From NCBI RefSeq assembly GCF_910592395.1, contig NC_088315.1:8496501-8560500 (forward strand): a stretch of DNA of 64,000 nt, given 5' to 3'. This DNA is from Lineus longissimus. Taxonomy: Eukaryota; Nemertea; Pilidiophora; Heteronemertea; Lineidae. Below the pieces are notes generated by a model that did no database searches, was not told the origin of the DNA, and was given only the letters and a program-made list of their open reading frames with translations. Position numbers and translations under genes: made by a program. Shown here one piece after another: positions 1 to 12,783 of this stretch (its first letter is position 1; every line of letters starts with the position of its first letter).

Positions 1-265
1 GGCAGATCGTCGCTCGAGTAACTTCCAGGAATAAGAAATCATCTCCAATGTCCTTCTTGCTGAGTTTTGTTCTTATTCAAATATAATCTGTGGTGTCATG
101 TGACTTAATTAGCATAATTACCGCTGTGCAAAATAGTAAGCAGTGTTTTCATCTGCTTGGAACTCAAAGCATATTCTGTAGTTTTGTAAGACCAGGTTCA
201 CTCACTTAAATGCCCGCTTGATGTTCGTTTGATGTCGTCCCTCAAAATCCTGTCTACTCTTGCAG

Positions 266-3200
266 CTGTTTTCGCCCGACAAAGTGGATATTCCTGAGCG
301 TTACGTCCCAGATGATGAAGAGGAATTGTCTCCCGAGGAACTCGATCGAAGGGAGAGGAAAGTGGAAAGAATCAGGAAGTTGTTATCTGCACAAAGGTAG
401 GAGACATTTGAAGGACCAAGTCTCTGTTTTCGGATAAGAAAGTGCTTGTTAATTGCAATTCGGCTCATTGTACTTATCATGTATACTTGGAGGGTACGAT
501 GACCCTAATGGCACAGTGGTTAACACAGCTGGCTAACACGCAATAGGGCCCAGGTTCGATCGCAGGTGAAGCCGGGCTTGAATATCTGAATGAATTGGTA
601 TGGCTTTCAAGGAACTCAAAGTCCTGGCTCTTCACAACACAACATGTGAATAAATAGAGCATACAGAGTCTGTCGGATGAGACTAAAAGCTGTGGTCTCA
701 CGTATCTGAGCGTCTATGCCAAGACAAGTAAAAGATCCCACATAGGTGGACAGTCGTCGGTTTGCTAGGACAGTTAAATATTGACAATTGACGTCCTTTT
801 TTTCAGCTTACAAGATTGGACCAAAGTTGGCGTCGAGGATAACACGCGTTCCCTCCACGATACTGTGTCGGACGAGAAGAAACGTCGCGAGGTGGTTCTG
901 GAGATGCGAGAGAAGTTGGCCCGTCAGGTCACACTGCGGAGCAAGCAAGTCGCAGGTGTGTATGCCCTCTGGTGGCGATAGGTGAAACTAAATAACGTCG
1001 AACGGGTTGAATGTCGTCATCTTTGCTTAAGCCATTCTTCCTACAGGTGGTTTACTGTGACTTATGGAGTGTTCCATTTTTGTGCAAGAATGATGTAACA
1101 TCATCATCATCATCAATACTAACGGTGTCCTTAGCCTTTTGGAATTTTCCAGTGCTACTGACCACTTGTGTTGCATCTTTTAGTTTTACTTGCCCTGGGA
1201 TAGGCACTTGGGTACAAAGGATCACAGCTTTGGTCGAATACAAGGCTATGAGAATCCTTCAATAACGTTTTGATGGCAATGCTGAGGAGTTTGTGCATGT
1301 ATTCTGTTTGGAAGGCGGCAGATACCAATCATTTCTTTTGATGTCCACTTCATTTAAGTATTTTCCATAGAGCATATCCATACTTTACATATACATGTAT
1401 TTGTCCCATCACAAAGCAAGATGGCAAATTTTTACATATCATGGACTAATTCATCTTGGACCTGTTGATGTAGTCATCATTCACAGAGCTTTCCTAAAAC
1501 ATCAGCATCGGCAACTTCTTCTTAGTCTAACTCACTACTAATTAATTCTCTCATCAGCCATCGGATGGGGAGGTATTAATTAATTACGTATCTTTGTAAA
1601 CATTTGCTTGGTATCCATGTGGCCTAATTACTCTATCACCATAAGTATGGTGCACACGGGCAGCTAAAAAAAGGGAAAATGTGAAAGTGATAGATAATTT
1701 CCTGTGTTCTAGATTTAGTCACCCGTATGTACCATACTGTATGCACCCGGCATTTTTGCTTCAAATTTATACGATATTCGTTGTAAAGATTTTTCTCAGG
1801 CACTTACTGATACGATTTTTGTGCTATGCAGCGGTACATAAAGAAGCTACATCACTAGACAGGTATACCAGGCCATAGCAACTGCATCTGTATTGTGGTG
1901 TCCATAGCAACATGTGTTGTGTTGATGTTGTCATGGTAACCAGTGCGGTTGCTAGGTGAAATCTCCATTCCAGACTCCAAGACCGTGGGAATAACACTCC
2001 TGAAATGAATAGCTGCTAAATGATTTATTTTTGGTTTGAAAACGTCCAGCTTTAGTTGAGTATTCACATCAAGAGAAATGATGCTGTCTGTAATTTGATA
2101 ACTCGCCTTAAAGCAAGTTTTCATTGTATTTACTGGTGGTGCAGGAAAATAGAAACACACACTATTAGTAACTTTCAAATTTGAGTTCAATTTTCAAATT
2201 TTTGAATCAACAGAGTAGGCCTTCAAAAACCTTTGCAGCATCAAGTATCTGGTCTGGAAGAAAATTGCCACCACCTAGGATATATTTGGGTGGCAGTATT
2301 TTAATTCGGTAGCAGCCATTCATTTTTTGAACCCATAACAAAACTTCAATTAATAAACTCAATCCTGGCTCGTTTTGATTTTAAAATTTTCTATTCGATT
2401 TCGACCTATCAGACTACCTCCCCTTCATCGATAACCATCACTCGCATGACTCCTACCTTCATTGGCATGATCCCGGCACACCGTTTAATGGCGGTGACTC
2501 CCTCTATTATCGTTACTAATAACGAGTCATTGCCAAGTAAATGCATGGGGTACCGAAGGTGAGACTAGATGGAAGGAATTTGGAGGAATTCAGTTTTGTT
2601 GAAATAGTTATCCTGACATTTAGTCCTTGATCAACTGCATGACCACATTGTTGGTGGTTTTCATAATGCATCAGCCTCGTGCATTATGGTACTATGCATT
2701 AGTAAGCTTCCTGTTGCCACCTGGCAGTGATTCCCTGCCCATAAAGTCGGGGATAAACCTGACAAAGGCGATGCCCTTGGTGTATTTGCGGTTAGTTGCA
2801 GAGTATCATGTGCTGGGTGTTGCCACCTTTAAAATGATGTGCTATGGAACTACCTTTAAACAATGAAATTTTACAAGACTTGGAAATGTTGGGGTCTTCA
2901 CACCTCCATGTGGATACATTCTTGAATAACGAGTTGAATAGAAAGTTGAATTCCTCCATCTTCTTCAGTGTTTTCAATGTGAGTGGATATGATGTTTGTT
3001 GTGTGGCTCTTCTATAATCTCTGTGAAAATCAAATAGTAGCCCCCTGCTTGGTATTCTTTTGGGACGCCCTTTACACCTGGCAAGGTTTAGGAATCAATT
3101 CAAAGATTCACTATTCTGTAGTGAGTGGAGATAGAAGTACCAAAATTCTTGAATTCGAAATATCACCGCAGGAGTCTTCGTGGCGGATCGCCATTTACAT

Positions 3201-4280
3201 TCTGACGTTATTCCAAATGACAAGTTGACGATAAAATGCTCAACATTGTGACTAAATAACGATAAAAGGATGTGCAACAGTAGAAGGGTTGGTTTGAAAG
3301 ATTGCACTGTAAGCTTCGTGATTTTCAATGAGACCTGTCTAATTTTGTTTGGTGTTGAGGATATAGTGAGTTTTAGACGGTGTGATGTTAGTTGGTAGTC
3401 ATGCCTGTTATGAGAGTATTTGTCATGAAAAATTTACTGTGGAGACACTGCTTAGTCGGTTATGACGACTTGAACTCGATCGCGTCTGCACAGTATTTCT
3501 AGTTACAACTTGAACTCTATCATGTCCATGTAAACCCAGGTGTATTATTAGTAAGATATCCATGGGGCAAATGATTTATAAAGACCTTTATTTACAGTAA
3601 AATGTTTGAAGGGTGGAGATGTTTTGTTTTTATTATCGAAATTAATAGTAAAACCAGTCGGGAGTTGTGACTTTAGAGATGGCTGCACTGTTTTGTGACT
3701 TAAATTATTCACCATTAGAAAGTTGCTGCAACCTTTTTGTTCCCCTTTGATATTAATATCACCTTGTTTTGTTTTCATATATTTTCACAATTCATTCACC
3801 TTCATAACAATGTGATCATTTTGAGAAGTTTCTAACCTTGCATGTTTTTTATTTGAAATTCAGAACTTTGTCTTTGAATTGAACTGCCTTTTCATGGCAT
3901 GTGTTGGTATATTTTTCTGATGGAATGTATTGGACAAGCCACAGAAACGTTGATAGACTATAGGGATATATTTGGGTGTAAAGGAAGATACCGGAAGGGT
4001 GGACCAGAAGTTGAGTTCATGTGGTACATGAAGAGGTTAAAAATTTACTGAGAATTGACTGACTGAAAAGACCACAAAGTCATACTGGAGGGATCTGGTC
4101 AATAGGGAAGGAACAATTGGTAACAGAAAGCCATTATGTTAAAGCCGTTTGTCAACAAATTTTATCAATGTTCGCTAACCTGTCCTGTAACTTCTCATTC
4201 CAGCTGAGGCCAACAAGAAACAGAGAAGAAAGACGTGGTCTGGTGGTAACGCCAGGAGCTGGGAGGATGTTGTGGGGTGA
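266..4280 (+). CDS. 3' end of a PLEKHA5/6/7-like gene (partial; three terminal exons)
   Basis: Three exons join in one frame with good splice sites: 266-396 (after tgcag, before gtagga), 807-955 (after tttcag, before gtgtgt) and 4204-4280 (after ccag, stop TGA at 4278-4280). The phases fit (AG|C, then G|CT). The 118-residue tail is highly charged. It holds a PERYVPDDEEELSPEEL segment, then a basic helical stretch (RRERKVERIRKLL), a second coiled-coil-like helix (DEKKRREVVLEMREKLAR), and a basic end with TWSGG and SWEDVVG. The PERY...SPEEL...KVERI pattern recalls the C-terminus of PLEKHA5/6/7 PH-domain junction proteins; that assignment is from memory and tentative. The 5' part lies outside the window. 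The first intron holds a SINE, and the 3' flank carries a large minisatellite. Confidence 0.6.
489..780 (+). repeat. tRNA-derived SINE, copy 1
   Basis: A Pol III A-box-like TGGCACAGTGGTTAA at about 509 and a B-box-like GGTTCGATC at 553 form a tRNA-like head. A body follows that contains GTCTGTCGGATGAGACTAAA and ends with GTAAAAGATCCCACA (about 669-743). The same body motifs occur again on the minus strand at 36.4 kb and 32.9 kb, so this is a dispersed family. It fills most of the intron between 397 and 806. Confidence 0.6.
981..4116. other. Large intron, no gene recognised
   Basis: This is the intron between the exons ending at 955 and starting at 4204. Short ORFs here have no recognisable domain and no convincing splice context. 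AT-rich sequence with short simple repeats (for example tcatcatcatcat near 1100) is all I see. Confidence 0.5.
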
Positions 4281-4535
4281 AGCTGGACGGCTGACTGGTC
4301 TGGGTGGAGGCAGAGTACCTAACAGATAATGAATGGCTGCTTGTTGGAATTGGACATCCTAAAATTGTTACGAAGCTATCATTTTGAATTCAGCCTTCTG
4401 AGAATGCCAAGTTCATCAGCTTGTGGTCGGCAAGCGTATGCAAGGATTGTATTTCTTTCACTTGTGTTGTGTTGGAAAGGACTGTTACTATTCTATACAA
4501 TGGGGCGCTGATCAAGTGTTGTGGTGGGAAGTACT

Positions 4536-5592
4536 GCTGGACTATCCAGTGTTGTGTTAGGAAGGACTGGTGGACTATCCAGTGTTGTGTTAGGAAGGAC
4601 TGGTGGACTATCCAGTGTTGTGTTAGGAAGGACTGCTGGACTATCCAGTGTTGTGTTAGGAAGGACTGGTGGACTATCCAGTGTTGTGTTAGGAAGGACT
4701 GGTGGACTATCCAGTGTTGTGTTAGCAAGGACTGGTGGACTATCCAGTGTTGTGTTAGGAAGGACTGGTGGACTATCCAGTGTTGTGTTAGGAAGGACTG
4801 GTGGACTATCCAGTGTTGTGTTAGGAAGGACTGCTGGACTATCCAGTGTTGTGTTAGGAAGGACTGGTGGACTATCCAGTGTTGTGTTAGGAAGGACTGG
4901 TGGACTATCCAGTGTTGTGTTAGGAAGGACTGGTGGACTATCCAGTGTTGTGTTAGCAAGGACTGGTGGACTATCCAGTGTTGTGTTAGGAAGGACTGCT
5001 GGACTATCCAGTGTTGTGTTAGGAAGGACTGGTGGACTATCCAGTGTTGTGTTAGGAAGGACTGGTGGACTATCCAGTGTTGTGTTAGCAAGGACTGGTG
5101 GACTATCCAGTGTTGTGTTAGGAAGGACTGCTGGACTATCCAGTGTTGTGTTAGGAAGGACTGGTGGACTATCCAGGGTTGTGTTAGCAAGGACTGGTGG
5201 ACTATCCAGTGTTGTGTTAGGAAGGACTGCTGGACTATCCAGTGTTGTGTTAGGAAGGACTGGTGGACTATCCAGGGTTGTGTTAGCAAGGACTGGTGGA
5301 CTATCCATTGTTGTGTTAGGAAGTACTGGTGGACTATCCAGTGTTGTGTCAGCAAGGACTGCTGGACTATCCAGTGTTGTGTCAGTAAGGACTGCTGGAC
5401 TATCCAGTGTTGTATTAGGAAGGACTGCTGGACTATCCAGGGTTGTGTTAGCAAGGACTGCTGGACTATCCAGTGTTGTATTAGCAAGGACTGCTGGACT
5501 ATCCAGTGTTGTGTTAGCAAGTACTGGTGGACTATCCAGTGTTGTGTTAGCAAGTACTGGTGGACAATCCAGTGTTGTGTTAGTCTGAACAT
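4536..5592. repeat. 33-bp minisatellite, about 32 copies
   Basis: A unit starting GGACTATCCAGTGTTGTGTT and ending AAGGACTGGT repeats every 33 bp without gaps, with sparse substitutions (GGT/GCT, AGGA/AGCA, GTG/GTA). The later copies from about 5,290 are more diverged. Because 33 is divisible by three, several frames stay open on both strands (391 and 355 codons on plus, 403 and 271 on minus). This explains the long ORFs. It begins about 260 bp after the stop codon of the preceding gene, so it may lie in its 3' UTR. Confidence 0.93.
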
Positions 5593-5639
5593 GTGATGCA
5601 ATGTTAACTCATCAGTACAGCATTGTGTTAGGTTTGACC

Positions 5640-8000
5640 AAGGAAGATTGGCTGATTTTTTGTGATAGTCGACTCAATAATATAGACTATATATGGGTAG
5701 GAACCGTAACTATTCCTCAGAAATTTTATCGGTATCTCTATGAAATAGGAAATTGACTGGAATGTGAAGTCACATAAGTGGTAATAGCAAAAATATCAAA
5801 CTAAATAAATGAATATTGTGAAGTTCTGGGTATAATCCGAGGTGGTGAAATAGTGCGATGAATTGTGATGAAATTTTCCTAATATGCGTGATACTCCAAA
5901 GGTGAAATTAATTGAATACTACTTTGATATGTACAGGCGAATCTACTTGTCGATTTCTGTGTAGTTTTGTCCATTCCTTTAGAGCTAGTAATAGGGTAAG
6001 TCTGTCAAATTAGTGTAAGCAGCTGGCAGTTGCTGCTGGTAAACGTGATAGCCAAATATATAAGCGAGCCTTGTATATTTTTTATAATAGAGTAGGCTGA
6101 ATACAAATGCTATACAATTTAGAAGACACTGAATATAAGTGCTATACATTATAGAAGATGATGAATACAAAGCTATACATGATAAAGGACGACGAATACA
6201 TAACGTCTTGTTGCTTCAACCAATCAAATCTTATAAGATATAAGCAATAATGATAGGGATCTTATAAGCGTGCACAAGTTGTGAATTCCAGACTGTACTA
6301 TGCATTTTGCACTACGATTCTGTACATAGGCAATTATATTATCTGTAAATAGCGTTAAGTTTTATACGCTTTTTAACTCTGCTCCTAGGTCATCACTTGT
6401 AGTGATAGTTTTATCAATTTTATGATGAGTCAGTAGTGGGGTGTGACCGCTGTTGGGTTCTGGGGTGTATTTGACATTTTAGGCCTGGGGTCCCCTTGCA
6501 CCCTTGCTATATATGGCCCTCGGGTTGGTCATTTAAGATCAAGGTCAGACGACCGATCCAAAAATATGCATGACAAAGGGATCTCTCATCTGTGGAAAAA
6601 GATCAGTAACCAGTTGGTGGATCGGTTTTCCTATAAAAAAACCTTTTTTCCCGATTTGTGAATCTGGGTTATTTGTGAAATACATGACAATTTCGCAGTT
6701 TCCCATACCGAAGTTTTAAATTTGTACATATCTTTTGTAACTGGTAGTGTCTTAGTCCTGTCTATTTATTCATATCCTGATTGAAGATTGCATATCATCA
6801 AATTTGTGCCATCTTAATTTTGTGAAAGGTTGTAGCCGAAATAGTTCTTCAGTGTGCGGCATTGAATACTGGATGAAGCTTATCACATGTACTGTATATT
6901 CAGAAAATTAAAGCTAGACAAAAGACACTACGTTAAGGATTACTGTCAAATCAGTCGGGAACTGTCAGGTCTCTTGAGACACCTCCATCACATTTGTGAA
7001 TGTAGATATACCATATTTCCACCTCAAAGCAATTACAATGTAGTTCCCATGTGGTACTCTGACAGTTCCTGACTGATTTTACTATAATCACTTGTATTAT
7101 TCAGCGATGTAAGTCATTAAAAATTCTTACACCAGATTTCCACCACAAAGCAACTTGTTCCCTTGTCGAACTGTGACTGTTCTTGACTGATTTTACAGTT
7201 ATCTCTTACACCACTGGTTGATTCTCTAGTATTAAACTTGTTAAATGCCAATGATGTTTCCAGTATGTTCATGTTGGTAAACCTCTGTTACTGTAAAATC
7301 AGACAAGAGCTGTTTACTCAACGAGGAGAAATGGTGCCTTGTGATGGGATATGTGTTTCCAAGTTGCTGGTCATCCAATTTATAGGGCCTACTAGAGTTG
7401 GCCTCATCATAAGACTAGTGGTATATGATCTGGTCTTATATGGGAATGTTCAACTCCGAGACCACAGAATCTTTCTAGGTTCAACAGCTACTGACAGATT
7501 TTACAGTAAAATTAATGTAACTTTGGAAAGATGTTCTTGATGAGGTAAACGGGGAAAAGCCACCCCTGGCTATACCTTTCACTGTGATGTTATCTTAACT
7601 TTTGAGGGTACAATTAATAGAAAACAAAAGTAGGAGCTAGCTTGCCCCCTTTACCTTACCATGGTATAAATAATTGATAATTTTGTAGTGTTATTGTCAA
7701 TTGCGGTATGAACAATAATGGCCCAGGGCGGCCAATAGAATCCATATGCCGTCCAGTAAAGTGTAAATAGAAATTCATATCAGTATTGGATAATTCAGGA
7801 ACATTTTATACTGTGCTTTAATACAATTTCATGATATTTCTCAACTTTCAAATTAAGATAATGAAAGATTCATTTTATTTCAATGAGTTGTTGTTGGTTT
7901 ATTATTTAGGTGTACTTGAGACAGCACGAAAGCCTTCCTACGTTTGTCAGAGCTTCTGTGTCACTGTGCTCTTGACCAGTCCAAGTAACCTATCCATCCA
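5640..8000. other. Intergenic, no gene recognised
   Basis: Only short ORFs without domains are present. The one structured part is 6,937-7,206. There a 27-bp segment containing AATCAGTCGGGAACTGTCAG recurs inverted at about 7,057-7,085, and the right side is itself partly repeated in direct orientation (7,014-7,090 versus 7,136-7,206). It is probably an old foldback element. Confidence 0.45.
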
Positions 8001-8070
8001 GTTGAGAAGGATGTGACTGTCACAACCAGACCAAATCGGGCCTGGCTGCTCCACCACCGTGCATATATAC

Positions 8071-8190
8071 TGGGTGATATGAATAAAGACTAGCAAATGC
8101 TTTTACTTCAATTTTGTACAGAAAGGCCTGGTGTAAATGTACATGGAGTTTTAGATAAAAGCATTTGCTAGTCTTTATTCATATCACCCA
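8071..8190. mobile_element. Foldback element with perfect 35-bp inverted repeats
   Basis: The left arm 8071-8105 (starts TGGGTGATATGAATAAAGAC) and right arm 8156-8190 are exact reverse complements over 35 bp, separated by 50 bp. It interrupts the ~70-bp satellite, whose unit runs up to about 8,066. A SINE follows immediately, so two elements appear to have landed next to each other in the array. Confidence 0.75.
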
Positions 8191-8199
8191 TTGAGTTGA

Positions 8200-8403
8200 G
8201 AGCTGAGCGTCAACAAGGACATTATTAGCTCTATAAACCATATTGGGCAATTGTCATGTAAGTAGGAGGAAACCGGAGGCCCCAGGGAAACCTACGCTGT
8301 CAAAGAGAATCGCCCTCTCTATCACATGAGTGTACCGGGATTCGAACCCGGGATCTCTGAGATGACAAGCGCAAATGTTACCACTACACCACTCCGCCAG
8401 CCC
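8200..8403 (-). repeat. tRNA-derived SINE (minus strand), different family
   Basis: Read on the minus strand, 8403 to about 8335 is tRNA-like: A box GGAGTGGTGTAGTGGTAAC and B box GGGTTCGAATCCC. A body follows with GTAGGTTTCCCTGGGGCCTC and CGGTTTCCTCC, a motif that recurs in central domains of invertebrate SINEs (from memory, possibly Nin-type). The anticodon stem does not pair, so it is not a functional tRNA. It splits the satellite array that resumes at about 8,404. Confidence 0.6.
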
Positions 8404-10729
8404 CACCACCACCATGTTGCCAGCATGGTGAGAAAGATGACACAGTCACAACCAGACTAGCCAACATGGTGAAAGGTATGATACAGTTGCCACCGGACCG
8501 AAGCGGGCCTGGCTGCACCATTAGCGTGTTGCCAACATGGTGAGACAGATGAGATAGTCGCAACCATATTGAATCAGGCCTGGCTGCTTCGTTAGGGGGT
8601 GGTCAACATGGCGAGATATATCTGATAGTCACAACCAGACTGAATTGGGCCTGGCAGCTCCACCATCATGTTGCCAACAAGGTAAGATAGACTAGACACT
8701 CAAAACCAGACCGAATTGGGCTAGGCTGCAACATCAGCATGTTGCCAACATGATGAGATGGATAAGACAGTCACAACCAGACTGAATTGGGCCTGGCAGC
8801 TCCACCACCATGTTGCAACCAACACTCAAAACCAGACCGAATTGGGCTGGCTGCAACATCAGCATTTTGCCAACATGATGAGATAGATCTGATAGTCACA
8901 ACTAGACTGAATTGGGCCTGGCAGCTCCACCAACATGTTGCCAACAAGGTAAGATAGACTAGACACTCTAAACCAGACTGAATTGGGCTGGCTGCAACAT
9001 CAGCATGTTGCCAACATGATGAGATAGATGGGACAGTCACAGCCAGACTGAATTGGGCCTGGCAGCTCCACCACCATGTTGCCAACAAGGTAAGATAGAC
9101 TAGACACTCAAAACCAGTCCGAAATGGGCTAGGCTGCAACATCAGCAAGTTGCCAACATGATGAGATAGATGAGACAGTCACAGCCAGACTGAATTGGTC
9201 CTGGCAGCTCAACCATCATGTTGCCAACAAGGTAAGATAGACTAGACACTCAAAACCAGACCGAATTGGGCTGGCTGCAACATCAGCATGTTGCCAACAT
9301 GATGAGATAGATCTGATAGTCACAACCAGACTGAATTGGGCCTGGCAGCTCCACCACCATGTTGCCATCAAGGTAAGATAGACTAGACACTCAAAACCAG
9401 ACCGAATTGGGCTGGCTGCAACATCAGCATGTTGCCAACATGATGAGATAAATCTGATAGTCACAACCAGACTGAATTGGGCCTGGCAGCTCCACCACCA
9501 TGTTGCCATCAAGGTAAGATAGACTAGACACTCAAAACCAGACCGAATTGAGCTGGCTGCAACATCAGCATGTTGCCAACATGATGAGATAGATCTGATA
9601 GTCACAACCAGACTGAATTGGGCCTGGCAGCTCCACCACCATGTTGCCATCAAGGTAAGATAGACTAGACACTCAAAACCAGACCGAATTGGGCTGGCTG
9701 CAACATCAGCATGTTGCCAACATGATGAGATAGATCTGATAGTCACAACCAGACTGAATTGGGCCTGGCAGCTCCACCACCATGTTGCCATCAAGGTAAG
9801 ATAGACTAGACACTCAAAACCAGACCGAATTGGGCTGGCTGCAACATCAGCATGTTGCCAACATAATGAGATAGATGAGACAGTCGCTACCAGACCGAAT
9901 TCAGCCGGACTGCTCCAACAGCGTAGTGCTGGAAACAAGGCGAGAAAAATGAAACAGTCACAACCAGACGGAATCAAGCCTGGCTGCTCCACTGCCCCAT
10001 TGCCGGCATGGCGAGAAAGATGAGACAGTCGAAACCAGACCAAATCGGCCTGGCTGCTCCACTACCGTTTTGCCAGCATATGGTGAGATGGAGGAGACGG
10101 TCACAACCAGACCGAATCGGCCTGGCTGCTCAACCACCGCGTTAACAACATGGCGAGAGAGATGAGACAACCGCAACCAGATGGAATCGGCCTGGCTGCT
10201 CCACCAGTGGGTTCCGAATTTGCTAATTCTAATATTTATCTCTCTCTTCGTGGACTCCCGCAATGCAGTCAACTTGGCGGGATCCTGGTTGTCTTTCCCT
10301 CCCGGGCGACAGGACGAGGCCTGTCCACTACGTCCGCGAACAAGAGACCAGCGTAGCGGCCTGATCGGAACCTATATGAAATATCTTGACCTCACTGATT
10401 GACACGTCTCTGCTTCCAGACAACGCACGAACGATATGATATGGATTCATACAACTTCCAGCTCTTAAACGGTACGTTGATGAATTAGAGGGCCTTAAGG
10501 GTGTGGCTGAAATTGGACCCTGTTGCATGCATTCTGACCTTTTGTCAAAATAAGTTTAGCATGGGTTTGTCACAAGATAAAGCCACGATTTGGGTATTTT
10601 TCTTCCGCTTATCTCAGGTGCACTCGCCTGACTACATGGTAAAACTAGCAATCGGTTAATGAATCTGACACCAGGTCACAAGCGATACCGTTGCCTGCAT
10701 ATCAACAGCAAAAAGCATTGTCCTCGGGT

Positions 10730-11200
10730 CTTGAACAACATCACAACATCTAAACCTCGTTCGCATCTGTTGATATTCGTACGGGAGAAAAACCAAACCA
10801 TTTATCATGTTGACGGCTCCACCAGTGTCGTGACCGCGGGGTGTTTTGTTTTGGGTACAGAAAGTGGCTAACCACATGGGAAAGAACTTTTTGCTCTCTT
10901 CGATGGTTTTTTTATTGTGCGACACAAACAGAAATGTATCCGTACCGGAGAAAGACCATTTGCGCCACAACCAGTCGCTCTAGAGAGCGCCAGCGTCATG
11001 AGGTTGCTTCGAACCAAAGGTATCATGTTTTAATAGTATAAATACGGGAGAAAAAACGTTCCAGATTACTCGATGCTTTTTGTGCAATGTCATCGGGTAA
11101 ATAAACACGATTGTATTCATACTGGAGAAATACCATTTACCCGTGACTGCACCTGGGTGACCGCCGACGCATGGCTTGTCTTATTCGAAAGTATCTGCTG
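10730..11200 (+). pseudogene. Decayed C2H2 zinc-finger gene fragment
   Basis: Four relics of the zinc-finger linker HTGEKPF occur in plus orientation near 10,777 (RTGEKP), 10,938 (RTGERPF), 11,041 (NTGEKTF) and 11,121 (HTGEIPF). After the third, a C-F-L-C pair is followed, one frameshift later, by HRVNKHDCIHTGEIPF with an H-x4-H pair: the remains of one complete finger. Stops and frameshifts interrupt every frame. It is unrelated in position and strand to the intact zinc-finger gene at 43-50 kb. The fragment has no visible start or other exons. Confidence 0.55.
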
Positions 11201-12780
11201 CAAGTAAGGGCCGGCTAGGCCTTGTCAATGTTTCAATTTGATATAAAGGAAACGCTCTGTACTGTAAAATTTACGACGGCAGTCATTATTTACGGCATGG
11301 ATGAGTTTTACCGTCGGTGGATTTGTGTGGACTGGTCGTTCCTCCAAATCAATTATATTTGAATCTCCCACCAGTTTCCTCGGTCCTTGTCGGGCGTATT
11401 TGTAGACCCTTGTTCTAGCCTCAGTGTGAGTCAGAAAAAAAATGTCGGATATCATTGACAAGCGCTGTCCCGGTATTTCAATATTATGCCTTTATTCCGG
11501 TAAGATAATATTCGAAAATTGCTTTAGGCGATATAGCTCTTTGAAATAGACCTTTAGACATGTCAGACGGCTTTTGGTGATATTTTTATATGAGACCCTT
11601 TTATACCAGGCGGAGTCATTGCGGGCCAAAAATAACCATGTGGTGAGCGACCATGCGGTCTTTTGTGTGCTGTTTGTTTGTTGTGGCCTTCAGTGTCTTC
11701 CTCCGCCTGGTGTAAGGGCCTGAGCGGCAATTTTAGGCCTACATGTCATGATGTAGTTGAGGACTGGACGTGTAGAAAGTTCTCTTTAAGTAGCCCATCC
11801 GGTTTTGGAAATACAGTGATGTTTTTCTTTTTTTTGACTTTAGGGGTTTCCTGTAATATCGCTCTCTGTTTTGGTTCAGGATAGGAGCACAGGGAGGCCT
11901 TATTCTACACAGTATATATCTATGTAATATGATAGATGGTTTGCGAAACATCCCCCCCCCCCCCCCCCCCAATTGCTCACTTGAAATCAAGTAATTTTTT
12001 TACATAACAAGCGATGATTTTTGGTCCGACTGTTGCGTCATTCCCTTGTTCGTATTCATATAGAACTTTAATTACATATGGCATGGCCTGGTTTCATTTC
12101 ACTCTCTACACCCGTATTTACACAAAGGTCTGTTTGAAATTGATCTATCGGCCTATCCTGGCCATGTGAGACTAGTTCATATCAATCACTGTACATTAAT
12201 AGATTGAATGTTTACCTGGAGACAAGTTTTTTTTTATCGACAAGGGTGTTGCCTCAATTTCGGGCTGGGCTTTCAATGCATGGACTTATTGCACGTGAGA
12301 TGTTCGTACTACGTCGTTCTATCAACACGGGTAACATAGAGATTTGCCCCTTTCCGCAAACTATTATTTGCTGTGGATTTTGGAACTTCCTGCTTTATTT
12401 TCCAGGTATGGATAAAGCAGTTGACGACACATTCTTAATCAAGGATTATACGACTGGCTGGTTATTCGAGGACGGTGACAACATTGAGTGAACCAGCCCT
12501 GCTGTGATCCTGTGCAACCATACCTAAAAGGAACCCTTACGGCTACGTCGGTCTATAGTGTAACGATTGCGAGGGGAGGAGGATAAGACAGACTCAGACT
12601 CAGACTCTGGATTATCTATATAGGATGCCATGACAATGCTAATGGTGGCACCGGCGTCACCGGGATGTGTGTGTTAAATGTGGGCGCCGCTTGCCAGCGA
12701 TGGAAAAAACACTAGCTATGTCTGGACATAAATTCTCGAGGCATTGATAATTATTGTAAGTTGACTCTTGAATATATTTT
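11200..12780. other. Intergenic, no gene recognised
   Basis: Short ORFs only. A run of 19 C lies at 11,952-11,970. Nothing with a recognisable domain or splice pattern is visible. Confidence 0.45.
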
Positions 12781-12783
12781 AGC

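Larger units (their letters stand above)
8010..10230 (-). repeat. ~70-bp satellite array A (minus orientation), with a 141-bp dimer
   Basis: Units contain GACAGTCACAACCAGACTGA, then TTGGGCCTGGCAGCTCCACC and ATGTTGCCAACATG. Most copies are diverged ~70-bp monomers. Between about 9,240 and 9,850 a two-monomer unit repeats at exactly 141 bp (ATGTTGCCATCAAGG phases at 9361, 9502, 9643, 9784) with few changes, showing recent higher-order amplification. Since 141 is divisible by three, a 275-codon minus ORF arises there. It is not a gene. The foldback element and SINE at 8,071-8,403 are inserted in the array. Confidence 0.88.

Noticed and set aside
4390-5601. ORFs of 271-403 codons on both strands
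   Set aside because: They are produced by the 33-bp repeat, which cannot shift frame; no splice sites or domains support a gene.
8335-8403. Functional tRNA gene (minus strand)
   Set aside because: A and B boxes are good but the anticodon stem does not pair and a SINE body follows.
8771-10043. Minus-strand ORFs of 125 and 275 codons
   Set aside because: They fall wholly within the 141-bp satellite repeat and simply repeat one 47-residue string.
11641-12491. Plus-strand ORFs of 73 and 95 codons as small genes
   Set aside because: No domain, no signal peptide of convincing form, and no clear exon boundaries in frame.
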